Below, piece after piece: positions 8,088 to 17,282 of a DNA stretch of 64,000 bases (the stretch's first letter is position 1; each line of letters starts with the position of its first letter). The DNA comes from Rhodococcus sp. 14-2483-1-2 (GTDB taxonomy: Bacteria; Actinomycetota; Actinomycetes; Mycobacteriales; Mycobacteriaceae), in NCBI RefSeq assembly GCF_002259405.1, contig NZ_NPFW01000021.1:372001-436000 (forward strand), read 5' to 3'. The notes beneath the pieces were generated by a model. It was not told the DNA's origin. It searched no databases and saw nothing but the letters and a program-made list of their open reading frames with translations. The translations under genes and the position numbers were made by a program.

Positions 8088-9467
8088 GTGTCTCGACGAT
8101 CGACTGACGGCGGCATGAACGCCTCGAACCGGCCATCCGGGTTGCAGGTTCTCCTCCGATCGTCATGGCTGCGTTGGACAGCGGTCGTGGTCGTCGCAAT
8201 CGTGGCCGTCTCGGTCGTCCTGATTCACCGATTCGACAGCACGTCCAGTGCCGGGACCGCCGACGTGACGGTCGCTCAGGCCCCGCCGACCTACGATCAG
8301 CAGCGCCGCGCCGATGTGACCGTCCTCCTCGACCAGTGGGCGCGGGCGGTTCGCTCCGGAGATCTCGATGCACTGCGCGAGTTGATGGATCCGCAGGCCG
8401 ACCCCGACTTCGTGGAAGCACAGATGCGTCGGGCGGCAGTGGTTCCGGGCGTCCCCTTCGCCGAGTTCGGCTACGACCTGGGTGACGACCCCGAGACCCC
8501 GGTGCCGCCGCCGATCGCCGCGGCGCTCGATTCCACCGATGTGTGGGCACCCTCGGTGTATCTGCGTTACGCGGTCACCGGTCCGGACGCATCGCCGACG
8601 CGGCGGCCGGTCTCACTGGTCGTGGCCGAGCGGGACGGTCGGTGGCGGCTGGTCGACGACGCGGACCTGACCGAGTATCGACGCCACACCTGGCGTGGGC
8701 CGTGGGATTTCGGCCCTCTGACCGTGCGATCGGTGCCCACCGCGGCCGGGACATCGGTGGTCATGGGCCATCCGGACCGCGAGCAGTTCGTCGAGAGCCT
8801 CGCGGCCGAACTTCCGTCGGCAACCGCAGCCGTCACCGACTTCTGGGGAGACGACTGGGCGCGCGACGGGCTGGTCTTCGTCGCATCCTCCGCGGAGGAG
8901 TTCGCCGAACTGACGGGATCCGATCCGTCCACCGATGTGGCCGCGGTGACGGTGTCCGACGCGGTTGCGGGGGACGGCTCCCGGCCGACGGGTCAGCGAG
9001 TGGTGTTCGGTCCCGACGCGGCGACGCGGTTGACTGCGTTCACCGTGCGCTCGGTTCTGCGACACGAGTTGACTCATGTGGCGGCGAGGACGCGGACGTC
9101 CGACGGTACGGAGTTGTGGGTGTCGGAGGGGTTCGCCGACTATTCCGGGTACCGAAATTCGGGTGCCGACTTCGGGCAACTTGCGCCCACGCTCGCGGCG
9201 ATCGTGGCGGCGGGTGGACCGCCGACGGTGCTGCCGAAGAACGAGGACTTCGGGGCCGGTGGTGCCCGGTCGAGTGTGGCCTACGAATCGGCGTGGTCGG
9301 TGTTCGCATTCGTGGCCGATCGGTTCGGGGAGTCGACCCTGCGCTCGTTGTACGAAGCTCTCGCGTCCGAGAGCTCCACCGATTCTGCCTTCGCGTCGGT
9401 GCTGGGGTCGGACCGAGCACAGTTCGTGGCCTCGTGGGGCGACTGGGTGGCTCGCCAGGCCCGCTGA
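8088..9467 (+). CDS. Membrane-anchored metallopeptidase with HELTH zinc motif
   Basis: A 459-residue protein starting at GTG 8088, four bases after the preceding stop; ATG 8115 is an alternative. It has one N-terminal membrane segment around 30-46, leaving the rest outside. Residues 75-200 resemble an NTF2/SnoaL-like module. HELTH at 326-330 with E347 in VSEGFADY fits the HExxH-E zinc site of gluzincin peptidases, and the later fold is helix-rich as in the M1-like MA clan. The mycobacterial locus carries a comparable gene (Rv2189c) between the NlpC/P60 gene and pimB. Substrate unknown; its position suggests envelope protein processing. Confidence 0.85.
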   Translation: MSRRSTDGGMNASNRPSGLQVLLRSSWLRWTAVVVVAIVAVSVVLIHRFDSTSSAGTADVTVAQAPPTYDQQRRADVTVLLDQWARAVRSGDLDALRELMDPQADPDFVEAQMRRAAVVPGVPFAEFGYDLGDDPETPVPPPIAAALDSTDVWAPSVYLRYAVTGPDASPTRRPVSLVVAERDGRWRLVDDADLTEYRRHTWRGPWDFGPLTVRSVPTAAGTSVVMGHPDREQFVESLAAELPSATAAVTDFWGDDWARDGLVFVASSAEEFAELTGSDPSTDVAAVTVSDAVAGDGSRPTGQRVVFGPDAATRLTAFTVRSVLRHELTHVAARTRTSDGTELWVSEGFADYSGYRNSGADFGQLAPTLAAIVAAGGPPTVLPKNEDFGAGGARSSVAYESAWSVFAFVADRFGESTLRSLYEALASESSTDSAFASVLGSDRAQFVASWGDWVARQAR

Positions 9468-9490
9468 GACGGGGCGCTACGGTTGACGCC

Positions 9491-10615
9491 ATGCGTCGTA
9501 CTCTGCTCGTGACGAACGACTTTCCGCCTCGCCCGGGTGGAATCCAGTCCTATCTGCACAGCTTCGCCTCGCAGCTGCCGGCCGACGAGCTGGTGGTCTA
9601 CGCACCTCGGTGGCGCGGCGACTCGCACGAGAAATTCGACGCCAGGCAGCCGTTCGAGGTGATCCGGCATCCGACGACTCTGATGCTGCCCACTCCGCTC
9701 GTCGCGCGTCGGGCAGCTCGAATCCTGAAGTCCCGAGACTGCGATTCGGTGTGGTTCGGTGCGTCGGCTCCGCTGGCCGTGATGTCGTCGCACCTGCGCA
9801 AGGCCGGGGCGGAGCGCATCGTGGCGAGTACGCACGGTCACGAGGTCGGTTGGTCGATGGTGCCGGGCGGGCGGGCGACTCTGCGCACGATCGGCGCGAA
9901 CACCGACGTGGTGACCTACGTCAGCAAGTACACCCGGGGGCGCTTCAGCTCGGCGTTCGGTCGGACCGCAGCGCTCGAGCACCTGCCGCCCGGTGTCGAT
10001 ACCGATCGCTTCGTGCCCGACGACGCTGCACGAGCGGAACTGCGCGCGCGCTACGGCCTCGGTGATCGCCCGACCGTTCTGTGCCTGTCCCGGCTCGTTC
10101 CGCGCAAGGGTCAGGATTTCCTGGTCCGGGCGCTCCCGGGGATCCGCCGGGCCGTCGACGGTGCGGTTCTGGTGATCGTCGGCGGCGGGCCGTACGAGAA
10201 GACTTTGCGCGAGCTCGTTCGATCCACCGGCATGGAGCAGCACGTGGTGTTCACCGGTACCGTGCCGTCGGCGGAGCTCGCCGCCCACCACACCATCGCC
10301 GACGTGTTCGCGATGCCGAGCCGAACCCGAGGCGCCGGTCTCGATGTCGAAGGTCTCGGCATCGTCTACCTCGAGGCGTCTTCCTGCGGAGTACCCGTTG
10401 TCGCAGGCATGTCCGGGGGAGCGCCGGAAGCGGTGCAGCACAACAAGACCGGCCTCGTCGTCGACGGGACGTCGGTCTCGGACATCACCGACGCGATCGT
10501 GAAGATCCTGTCCGATCGCACGCTGGCCACGCAGATGGGCAACGCCGGCCGCGCATGGGTCGACGCGGAATGGCGCTGGGACGTACTGACGGAAAAGCTG
10601 CGTTCGTTGATCTAG
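9491..10615 (+). CDS. pimB: GDP-mannose-dependent PIM mannosyltransferase PimB
   Basis: A GT4 family, GT-B fold glycosyltransferase of 374 residues that adds the second mannose (alpha-1,6) in phosphatidylinositol mannoside synthesis at the inner face of the membrane. Visible family motifs are NDFPPRPGGIQSYL at the N-terminus (acceptor side), the SRLVPRKGQD strand, VGGGPYE, and the E-x7-E donor site in EGLGIVYLEASSCGVPVV. The start ATG 9491 lies 23 bases after the metallopeptidase stop. Position and length match Rv2188c. It converges on fadD15 with a 10-base gap. Confidence 0.94.
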   Translation: MRRTLLVTNDFPPRPGGIQSYLHSFASQLPADELVVYAPRWRGDSHEKFDARQPFEVIRHPTTLMLPTPLVARRAARILKSRDCDSVWFGASAPLAVMSSHLRKAGAERIVASTHGHEVGWSMVPGGRATLRTIGANTDVVTYVSKYTRGRFSSAFGRTAALEHLPPGVDTDRFVPDDAARAELRARYGLGDRPTVLCLSRLVPRKGQDFLVRALPGIRRAVDGAVLVIVGGGPYEKTLRELVRSTGMEQHVVFTGTVPSAELAAHHTIADVFAMPSRTRGAGLDVEGLGIVYLEASSCGVPVVAGMSGGAPEAVQHNKTGLVVDGTSVSDITDAIVKILSDRTLATQMGNAGRAWVDAEWRWDVLTEKLRSLI

Positions 10616-10625
10616 GCAGTACGGC

Positions 10626-12431
10626 TCAACGGGCGTAGATCGCCTCGATCTCGTCGGCGTAGGCCGCGGTGATGACGTTGCGCTTGAGCTTCATCGTGGG
10701 AGTCAGCTCGCCGCTCTCCTCCGAGAAGTCGTGGGGGAGTAGTCGATACTTCTTGATGGACTCTGCATGCGAGACGGACCTGTTCGCGTCGGCGACGGCG
10801 GCGTCGATCTCCGCGACGAGTTCGGGATCGGTCTGCAGATCCGCTGCGGTGGCGTCGGCGGCCTTGCCGTGGGAGGACTTCCAGCGATCGAACGCGTCCG
10901 GATCGAGGGTGATGAGCGCGCCGATGAAGGGCTTCTGATCGCCCACGACGACTGCCTGGCTGATCAACGCGCCCGCCCGCAGCTGGTCTTCCAGTCCGGC
11001 CGGTGAAACGTTCTTGCCGCCTGCGGTGACGATCAATTCCTTCTTGCGCCCCGAGATCGTGATGTAGCCGTCCTCGTCCACGGAACCGAGATCGCCGGTC
11101 CGGAACCAGCCGTCGTCCAGCGACTCGGCGGTCGCGTCCTCGTTGCGCCAGTAGCCGTCGAACACGACCGGTCCGCGGAGTTGGATCTCGCCGTCCTCGG
11201 CGATGCGCACGGTGTTGCCGGGCAGTGGACGCCCGACGCTGCCCACGCGTTGGAATCCGATGGTGTTGACCGCGAACGCCGCGGTGGTTTCGGTCAGCCC
11301 GTAGCCCTCGTAGATCGTCACGCCGATGCCCCGGTAGAAGTGGCCGAGACGGGAACCGAGCGGCGCGCCGCCGGAGATGGCGAGTTCGCACTTGCCGCCG
11401 AGCGCTGCCCGCAGTTTGCCGTAGACCAACTTGTCGAACACGGTGTGCTTGGCGCGCAACACGATTCCCGGTCCGCCGGTGTCCTGTGCCTCGCTCCACG
11501 CCACTGCGCATTCGGTGGCGAGGTCGAAGATCTTTCCCTTGCCGTCGGCGTGCGCCTTCTGCTTGGCGGTGTTGAAGACCTTCTCGAACACTCGCGGTAC
11601 CGAGAGGATGAAGTCCGGCTGGAACGTGCCGAACGTCGCGACGAGATTGGGGATGTCGCTGGTGTGCCCGAGGGTGACCCCGGCGTCGAACGAGGCGATG
11701 GACACCGCGCGTGCCAGCACGTGCGCCAACGGAAGGAACATCAGCGTGCTGCGGCCCTGCCTCATCAGTGATTTCAGCGACGTCTCACGAATGCCGAGTG
11801 ATTCGGCGAGCAGGTTGGCGTGGGTCAGCTGGACGCCCTTGGGGCGACCCGTGGTTCCCGAGGTGTAGATGAGGGTTGCCGGGTCCGACGAGGCGAGTTT
11901 CGAAACCCGTTGGTGCACCTCGTCTTCGGTGATCCCGGCCCCGCCGTCGATCAGTGCCTGCACTGCGTCGGTGCCTGCCGAGTTCGCGATGACGAACGTC
12001 TGCCGGACCGACGGGGCAGCTGCCACAACGGACTTCGTCTCCTGCACGTGCGCGTCGTTCTCGAGAATCAGCAGGACCGGCTCGGCGTCTTCGAGAATCC
12101 ACTCCACCTGCCCGGCCGAGGACGTCTCGTAGATCGGTACCGTCACGCCGCCCGCGGCCCAGATCGCGTAGTCGAGAACCGACCACTCGAAACGCGTCGA
12201 CGACATCAGTGCGACCCGATCGCCCTGCGCGATGCCCGCGGCGATCAGACCCCGCGCCACCCCGACCACCAGGCGCTCGAACTCGGCGGCGGTGACGTCG
12301 ATCCACTGCCCGTCCGACAAGCGGCGGAACACGACCGCGTCCGGCGAGGTGCGGGCGCGAGCGAAGACGGTATCGACAGCCGAGTCGGTGTCCGCGATGG
12401 CGTATTCTGCGGCGACGGTGAACTCGCGCAC
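10626..12431 (-). CDS. fadD15: Long-chain fatty-acid-CoA ligase FadD15
   Basis: A 601-residue AMP-forming acyl-CoA synthetase that activates long-chain fatty acids with ATP and CoA. Motifs present: the P-loop-like YTSGTTGRPKGVQLTH, the GYGLTETT adenylate site, GWFRTGDLG, and the C-terminal lysine region TPTMKLKRN. The GTG start at 12431 has an excellent GGAGG site. Length and neighbourhood match Rv2187. It is divergent from the START-like gene at 12601 across 169 bases that probably contain both promoters. Confidence 0.95.
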   Translation of the reverse strand: MREFTVAAEYAIADTDSAVDTVFARARTSPDAVVFRRLSDGQWIDVTAAEFERLVVGVARGLIAAGIAQGDRVALMSSTRFEWSVLDYAIWAAGGVTVPIYETSSAGQVEWILEDAEPVLLILENDAHVQETKSVVAAAPSVRQTFVIANSAGTDAVQALIDGGAGITEDEVHQRVSKLASSDPATLIYTSGTTGRPKGVQLTHANLLAESLGIRETSLKSLMRQGRSTLMFLPLAHVLARAVSIASFDAGVTLGHTSDIPNLVATFGTFQPDFILSVPRVFEKVFNTAKQKAHADGKGKIFDLATECAVAWSEAQDTGGPGIVLRAKHTVFDKLVYGKLRAALGGKCELAISGGAPLGSRLGHFYRGIGVTIYEGYGLTETTAAFAVNTIGFQRVGSVGRPLPGNTVRIAEDGEIQLRGPVVFDGYWRNEDATAESLDDGWFRTGDLGSVDEDGYITISGRKKELIVTAGGKNVSPAGLEDQLRAGALISQAVVVGDQKPFIGALITLDPDAFDRWKSSHGKAADATAADLQTDPELVAEIDAAVADANRSVSHAESIKKYRLLPHDFSEESGELTPTMKLKRNVITAAYADEIEAIYAR

Positions 12432-12600
12432 GGGATTACCTCCGGATAGAACGGGGAGAACGAAAGTCGATAGCTCGGCTTCACAGATACTCTAGACCCG
12501 GGCTCACGGCGTCGAAATGCGCCTCGAAAGAAGGCTGCAGGAACGAGCCTGAAGAGAGGGGACGCGCATTGCCCAGGACCCGATATGTGAAGCTCTGTCG

Positions 12601-12993
12601 ATGAGCAGTATTCAAGTTGCGGATCAGACATTCGTGGCCGCCCCCGGTGAGCGGGTGGCGCAGGCGTTCGCGTCGCCCGAGCGGTGGCGTCGATGGTGGC
12701 CGGATCTGAACCTGACCATCACCGAGGACCGGGGTGAGAAGGGGATCCGCTGGGCAGTGCGCGGCGGGGTCGTCGGAACGATGGAACTGTGGCTCGAGCC
12801 TGCGCTCGACGGTGTGATCGTGCATTACTTCCTGCATGCCGAACCTGCCGCGGACGTCGACGTGGCGGCGCACCAGCACACTCGTCGGGTGGCCGGACGA
12901 GCGATGACGTTCGAGCTCAAACGACAGCTCGAGGCCGGTCGGTCTGCAGGTGAGGCACCCCACCACGTAGCGTCGACTCCGGCTCGAGAATGA
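12601..12993 (+). CDS. Small SRPBCC/START-like protein (Rv2186c-like)
   Basis: A 130-residue protein of the helix-grip (SRPBCC) type: an N-terminal beta strand, then A-S-P-E-R-W-R-R-W-W-P-D-L, the usual tryptophan-rich helix of these lipid or ligand-binding folds, then alternating strands and a long C-terminal helix. Ligand and function are unknown. The ATG at 12601 has only a weak ribosome site. It begins a rightward series of genes, with 133 bases before the next; the same pair order is found in M. tuberculosis. Confidence 0.82.
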   Translation: MSSIQVADQTFVAAPGERVAQAFASPERWRRWWPDLNLTITEDRGEKGIRWAVRGGVVGTMELWLEPALDGVIVHYFLHAEPAADVDVAAHQHTRRVAGRAMTFELKRQLEAGRSAGEAPHHVASTPARE

Positions 12994-13126
12994 ACCGCGC
13001 GGTACGGTCGGCCGGTTCGCGTTGTGCGTCGGCGGATCGATCGTGTGAGATAGGCCTGCGCGAGTTCGGCGGTGCAGAAGCGAGCCGAGCTGATCGAAGT
13101 ACCCGAGAGGAAGCGGACGAGTAGTC

Positions 13127-13561
13127 ATGGCGGAGAAAACCCAGAGGTCGATCGTCGTCGAAGCCCCACCGAGCCGGGTCATGGACGTCATCGCCGATTT
13201 CGACGCGTACCCCACGTGGGTGTCGGCCGCGAAGTCCGTCGAGGTCCTCGAAGTCGGCAAGGACGGTCGTGGCAAGCGCGTCAAGTTCGTGCTCGACGCA
13301 GGGATGGTGAAAGACACCTACGAGCTCGAGTACGACTGGGCAGCCGACGGCAATTCGGTCTCCTGGAACCTCGTCTCGGGCGAGATGCAGAAATCCCAGA
13401 ACGGCTCGTACACGTTGCGCGAGTCCGGTAGCGGCACCGACGTGACGTACGAGCTCACCGTGGACCTGAACATTCCGATGATCGGTCTGTTCAAGCGCAA
13501 GGCAGAGAAGGTCATCACCGACACTGCGCTCAAGGAATTGAAGAAGCGGGTCGAAGGCTGA
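13127..13561 (+). CDS. SRPBCC/polyketide cyclase-like protein (TB16.3 family)
   Basis: A 144-residue helix-grip protein matching the mycobacterial antigen TB16.3 (Rv2185c) in length and sequence pattern: RSIVVEAPPSRVMDVIADFD, W-V-S-A-A-K, then D-Y-T/E-Y-D-W strands and a C-terminal helix ending LKELKKRVEG. Family members bind hydrophobic ligands; no catalytic residue can be named. Ribosome site GAGAGGAAG lies some 13 bases upstream. It ends 29 bases before the ArsA-like ATPase, with which it is probably co-transcribed. Confidence 0.92.
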   Translation: MAEKTQRSIVVEAPPSRVMDVIADFDAYPTWVSAAKSVEVLEVGKDGRGKRVKFVLDAGMVKDTYELEYDWAADGNSVSWNLVSGEMQKSQNGSYTLRESGSGTDVTYELTVDLNIPMIGLFKRKAEKVITDTALKELKKRVEG

Positions 13562-13590
13562 GCGAAGCTCGCACCGAAGCCCGCACCACG

Positions 13591-14817
13591 GTGTTGCTGT
13601 TTCTCGGCAAAGGTGGCGCGGGTAAGACGACGCTGGCGGCTGCGTCGGGGCTGCGACTCGCCCAGGCCGGTGAGCGGGTGCTGATCGCCTCCGTCGACCA
13701 GGCGCACTCGCTGGCCGACGCGTTCGCGGGGGACGCCGAGGCCGAGGACCCGTCCGGTGTTCGTTCGATCGCGCCCGGCCTGGACATCGTCGAGATCGAC
13801 ACGCTGGCGTTGCTCGAAGCGCGGTACCGGGTGCTCGGCTCGCTGATGGCCGTGGCGTCCGCCGGACACGAACACGGGGTGAGCTTCGGGGCGATCGAAC
13901 CGGAGGAGCTGCTCGGTCTCCCCGGAGTCGAAGAGTTGCTCGGAATGCACGAGATCGGCCGTCTTGCCGACGAGAATCGCTGGGACACAGTCATAGTCGA
14001 CCTGCCCGCATCGGCGGATGCCCTACGCATGCTGCAGTTGCCCGACACCGTCGCCGCGTACGTCGAGCGGATCTGGCCTCTGCACGCACGGATGGTCGCC
14101 GGCACCGGTTCCGATGTACGTCTGACCCTCGTGGTGGCGATGATCGAGCGAATCCTCGCGCAGGTCGACTCCGTACGGTCCCTGATCACCGACTCCGCCC
14201 GAACCGGCGCGACCGTGGTCGTGACCGCCGAACAACTTTCGGTCGTCGACGCGGAACGAACACTGTCGGCAGCTGCTCTGCTCGGAATCAGAATCGATCG
14301 TGTTCTGGTCAACAAAATCCTGCCGAAGCTCAACGCGTCGTCGATCGGTCTGGTGGGCGCTCATCCGGCCGTGTTCTGGTTCGAGAGGTGGCGGGCGGCG
14401 CAGCTCGACGCGGTCGCCGAGCTGCGCCGACGCGTCGGCACGGTGCCGATCGTGGAGGTGGAGCACGCTCCCGGCGAACCGGTAGGGTTGGGGCCCTTGC
14501 AAGATGTGGCCGATCGCCTCGAACCGGACTCCCTCGAACGGCGCGCGCCGGGCTGGGGTGAGCAACCTTCGGTTGTGCTCGAGTCGGGTCGCGGACTCGA
14601 ATCCGTGTACGCGATGAGAATGCTTCTGCCGGTGGTGGATTCGACGACCTTGGGCCTGGGGCGAGTGGAGGACGACTTGATAGTGAGTGCCGACGGGAGG
14701 CGACGGCGCATCAGATTGGCGTCGGTGCTGCGTCGGTGCGTCGCGGACTCCGCCGAACTCGACGGACCGTGCCTGGTGGTGCGTTTCCGTCCGAACCCCG
14801 ACGTGTGGCCACTGTGA
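13591..14817 (+). CDS. ArsA/GET3-like ATPase (Rv2184c-like)
   Basis: A 408-residue P-loop ATPase of the ArsA/Get3/MinD superfamily. The deviant Walker A motif GKGGAGKTT lies at 6-14, VDLPASADALRML provides the switch-II-like aspartate near 140, and the C-terminal 100 residues resemble the small-heat-shock-like domain of actinobacterial ArsA homologues (strands ending V-V-R-F-R-P). The GTG at 13591 makes the protein begin directly with the first beta strand. The codons before it (to 13561) are open but contain no ATG, GTG or TTG, so the true start may be unusual. Client protein unknown. Confidence 0.88.
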   Translation: MLLFLGKGGAGKTTLAAASGLRLAQAGERVLIASVDQAHSLADAFAGDAEAEDPSGVRSIAPGLDIVEIDTLALLEARYRVLGSLMAVASAGHEHGVSFGAIEPEELLGLPGVEELLGMHEIGRLADENRWDTVIVDLPASADALRMLQLPDTVAAYVERIWPLHARMVAGTGSDVRLTLVVAMIERILAQVDSVRSLITDSARTGATVVVTAEQLSVVDAERTLSAAALLGIRIDRVLVNKILPKLNASSIGLVGAHPAVFWFERWRAAQLDAVAELRRRVGTVPIVEVEHAPGEPVGLGPLQDVADRLEPDSLERRAPGWGEQPSVVLESGRGLESVYAMRMLLPVVDSTTLGLGRVEDDLIVSADGRRRRIRLASVLRRCVADSAELDGPCLVVRFRPNPDVWPL

Positions 14818-14848
14818 CTCGTACAACCCCGACGGTCGGGGTGTGTCG

Positions 14849-15322
14849 ATGAACTCGGACCATTCCGAGCTGGGGGCGGACCTGCTGGCCCTGGCCGAGA
14901 CCGTGTTGACGCGACTGGAGCCCATCCTGCGTCGCGTCGCCGAGACACAGCAGGATCGTGACCAACAGGGATGCAGTTGGTGCCCGGTCTGCGCACTCGC
15001 GGCGCTGGTGCGCGGGGAGCGCCACGATCTCGTCGAACTCGTGGCCTCCGAGAGCGCCGTGGTGATCGCGCTGTTGCGTCAGTTGCTCGCCGATCACACG
15101 ACCTCCGGGGCGACGCACTCCGCAACGCAGGCTCCGCCCGCCCCGTCGTCACCCGGAACCGCGGCCGAACCCGGGCCCGGCAGTGCCGGTGCCCCCTCGG
15201 ACCCGGCAGAGGTCGCGGACGTGTCGATGGACACGAATTCACAGGACGACCGCCCCGCGTCGTTCGTTCCGATTACCGTTCGAGTGAAGAATTCGCGTTC
15301 GGACGAGCAGGAGCGTCCGTGA
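14849..15322 (+). CDS. Conserved actinobacterial protein with CxxCxxC motif (Rv2183c-like)
   Basis: A 157-residue protein starting at ATG 14849 (GTG 14843 is possible). Residues 1-40 are a helical leucine-rich segment, followed by G-C-S-W-C-P-V-C-A, three cysteines spaced two apart, then another helix and a long low-complexity Pro/Ala/Ser/Gly tail. Family function is unknown; the cysteines could bind metal. It always accompanies the ArsA-like ATPase in related genomes as far as I recall, which suggests a shared task. Gap to the ATPase is 31 bases, to the glucokinase 55. Confidence 0.8.
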   Translation: MNSDHSELGADLLALAETVLTRLEPILRRVAETQQDRDQQGCSWCPVCALAALVRGERHDLVELVASESAVVIALLRQLLADHTTSGATHSATQAPPAPSSPGTAAEPGPGSAGAPSDPAEVADVSMDTNSQDDRPASFVPITVRVKNSRSDEQERP

Positions 15323-15377
15323 TCGACGCGACTCGGGTGCAGGCCGCGTGGGGGACGGCCGAGGAAGGCATGAACGA

Positions 15378-16352
15378 ATGAAGCGGCACCACCAGCGACT
15401 GACGGTCGGCATCGACGTGGGCGGGACCAGCCTGCGCGCGTCCGTCGTCGACGAGGACGGTCAGGTGCTCGACTCGACGGCTGCTCCCACCCCGCACACT
15501 GCTCGCGCGCTCGAACGCGGTCTGGATCGGGCCGTGCAGGAGCTGGCCGGGCGACACGACATCGCGGCAGTCGGGCTCGCCGTCGCCGGGTTCATCGACT
15601 CCGACCGCACGACGGTTCTCTTCGCCCCGCATCTGCCGTGGGTGAACACTCCGGTGGCGACGGAAATGAGCATGCGCATCGGTCTGCCGGTGTTGCTCGA
15701 GCACGACGCCAATTCGGCGGCATGGGCCGAGTATCGCTTCGGTGCCGCGTCCGGTGGCCGCAACGTGGTGATGGTGGCCATCGGTACCGGTATCGGTGCG
15801 GCGCTGCTGATCGACGGCAGGATCTATCGGGGTAGCCACGGCGTGGCACCGGAACTCGGTCACATCCAGGTCGTGCCGGACGGCCGGGCCTGTCCCTGCG
15901 GCAAGCGCGGTTGTTGGGAGCGGTACTGCAGCGGTACTGCTCTGGTGGACACCGCGGTCGAGTTGCTGGCGGCGGACCCGGCGTCCTCGACGACCCTGGC
16001 TCGTGAGGTGTTCCTCGACCCGGGTTCGTTGACCGGCCGCCGGATCGCCAGTGCTGCGCACGAGGGTGACTCGATCGCCCGCCGCACCATGGAAGACTTC
16101 GCGCAGTGGCTCGGCGTCGGGCTCTCGATGGTCAGCGACGTGTACGACCCGGATCTGATCGTGTTGGCCGGTGGAGTGGCGACGTCGTCGAGTCAGTTCC
16201 TGGCGCGCGCGACCGACAAGTATGCGGAGCTGGTGACCGGTGCGGGGCACCGACCGCTGGCCCGAATTCGCAGTACTCAACTCGGTGAGGCAGCAGGCAT
16301 GATCGGGGCCGCGGAGTTGGCCCGGGCGCAGTTCGTCACCGGGGTCCGCTGA
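15378..16352 (+). CDS. ROK-family glucokinase
   Basis: A 324-residue sugar kinase, most likely glucokinase feeding glycolysis with glucose 6-phosphate. The start ATG at 15378 gives M-K-R-H-H-Q; the frame is open 30 bases earlier but GGAAGG lies about 12 bases before this ATG. Motifs: DVGGTSLRA (phosphate 1), D near EHDANSAAWAEYRFG, the AIGTGIGAALLIDG phosphate 2 loop, and the ROK zinc signature C-P-C-G-K-R-G-C-W-E with the upstream E-L-G-H histidine. Mycobacterium lacks it at this place, so it is an insertion relative to that gene order. Confidence 0.9.
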   Translation: MKRHHQRLTVGIDVGGTSLRASVVDEDGQVLDSTAAPTPHTARALERGLDRAVQELAGRHDIAAVGLAVAGFIDSDRTTVLFAPHLPWVNTPVATEMSMRIGLPVLLEHDANSAAWAEYRFGAASGGRNVVMVAIGTGIGAALLIDGRIYRGSHGVAPELGHIQVVPDGRACPCGKRGCWERYCSGTALVDTAVELLAADPASSTTLAREVFLDPGSLTGRRIASAAHEGDSIARRTMEDFAQWLGVGLSMVSDVYDPDLIVLAGGVATSSSQFLARATDKYAELVTGAGHRPLARIRSTQLGEAAGMIGAAELARAQFVTGVR

Positions 16353-16531
16353 CTGTTCTTCGCTCGCTTCCTGTGACCTCTGTCCCCGTGTCGGCGATGA
16401 TGTGGCTGGTGTCATAAACCGTGGGTACAGTTCACTACGCGGCACGGTTCGAGGACGCACGGCCGCAGTCGATTCGCTTCAGGGCGAGGCGGCACCAAAC
16501 GAATTCCGGACCATCATCAGGGAGCATGTCA

Positions 16532-17260
16532 ATGTGGTACTGGCTGGTTAAGTACATTTTCGTCGGCCCCCTTCTCATCGCCCTGGGTCGGCCCACGATC
16601 GAGGGTGCGGAGAACATCCCGACGGAGGGTCCGGTCATTCTGGCCAGCAACCACAAGGCCGTTCTCGATTCGTTCTACCTCCCGCTCAAGACGCCTCGCC
16701 GCATCACCTTCCTCGCCAAGAGCGAGTACTTCACCGGACCGGGGCTCAAGGGCGCGTTCCAGAAATGGTTCTTCACCGCGGTCGGGCAGGTGCCGATCGA
16801 TCGCACCGGAGCCGACGCGGCACAGGACGCGCTCAACGCAGGCGTACGCGTGATCGAAGCAGGCAAGGTTCTCGGCATCTACCCCGAGGGCACGCGGTCA
16901 CCCGACGCGCGGCTGTACAAGGGCAAGACCGGGATGGCGCGTCTGGCATTGCAGACCGGAGTTCAGGTGATCCCGGTCGCGATGATCGGTACCGAGAAGA
17001 TGAACCCGATCGGTTCGCGCGTGTGGCGTCCGGCGAAGGTCACCATCCGGATCGGAAAGCCCATCGACTTCTCTCGGTTCGAGGGCATGGCAGGCAATCG
17101 CTTCGTCGAGCGTGCCGTCACCGACGAGGTGATGTACGACCTGATGTTGCTCTCCGGTCAGGAGTACGTGGACGTGTACGCCGCATCTCTGAAAAAGGCT
17201 GCACCCGAGGCGGAGTCGGCTCCGACCGCGCAGCGTATCCCGGATTCCAAGGCCAGCTGA
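16532..17260 (+). CDS. 1-acyl-sn-glycerol-3-phosphate acyltransferase (PlsC family, Rv2182c-like)
   Basis: A 242-residue membrane-associated acyltransferase that would convert lysophosphatidic acid to phosphatidic acid. Catalytic N-H-x4-D is seen as NHKAVLD near 43-49, the acceptor block as YPEGTRS, and a C-terminal V-I-P-V-A strand. I choose ATG 16532 because the GGAG at 16521-16524 is seven bases away; the ATG at 16526 is too close. The N-terminal MWYWLVKYIFVGP membrane helix is also how the mycobacterial protein begins. A 179-base gap precedes it, enough for its own promoter. Confidence 0.93.
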   Translation: MWYWLVKYIFVGPLLIALGRPTIEGAENIPTEGPVILASNHKAVLDSFYLPLKTPRRITFLAKSEYFTGPGLKGAFQKWFFTAVGQVPIDRTGADAAQDALNAGVRVIEAGKVLGIYPEGTRSPDARLYKGKTGMARLALQTGVQVIPVAMIGTEKMNPIGSRVWRPAKVTIRIGKPIDFSRFEGMAGNRFVERAVTDEVMYDLMLLSGQEYVDVYAASLKKAAPEAESAPTAQRIPDSKAS

Positions 17261-17282
17261 CCCTGTTCGGGCCGCGTCGCGA

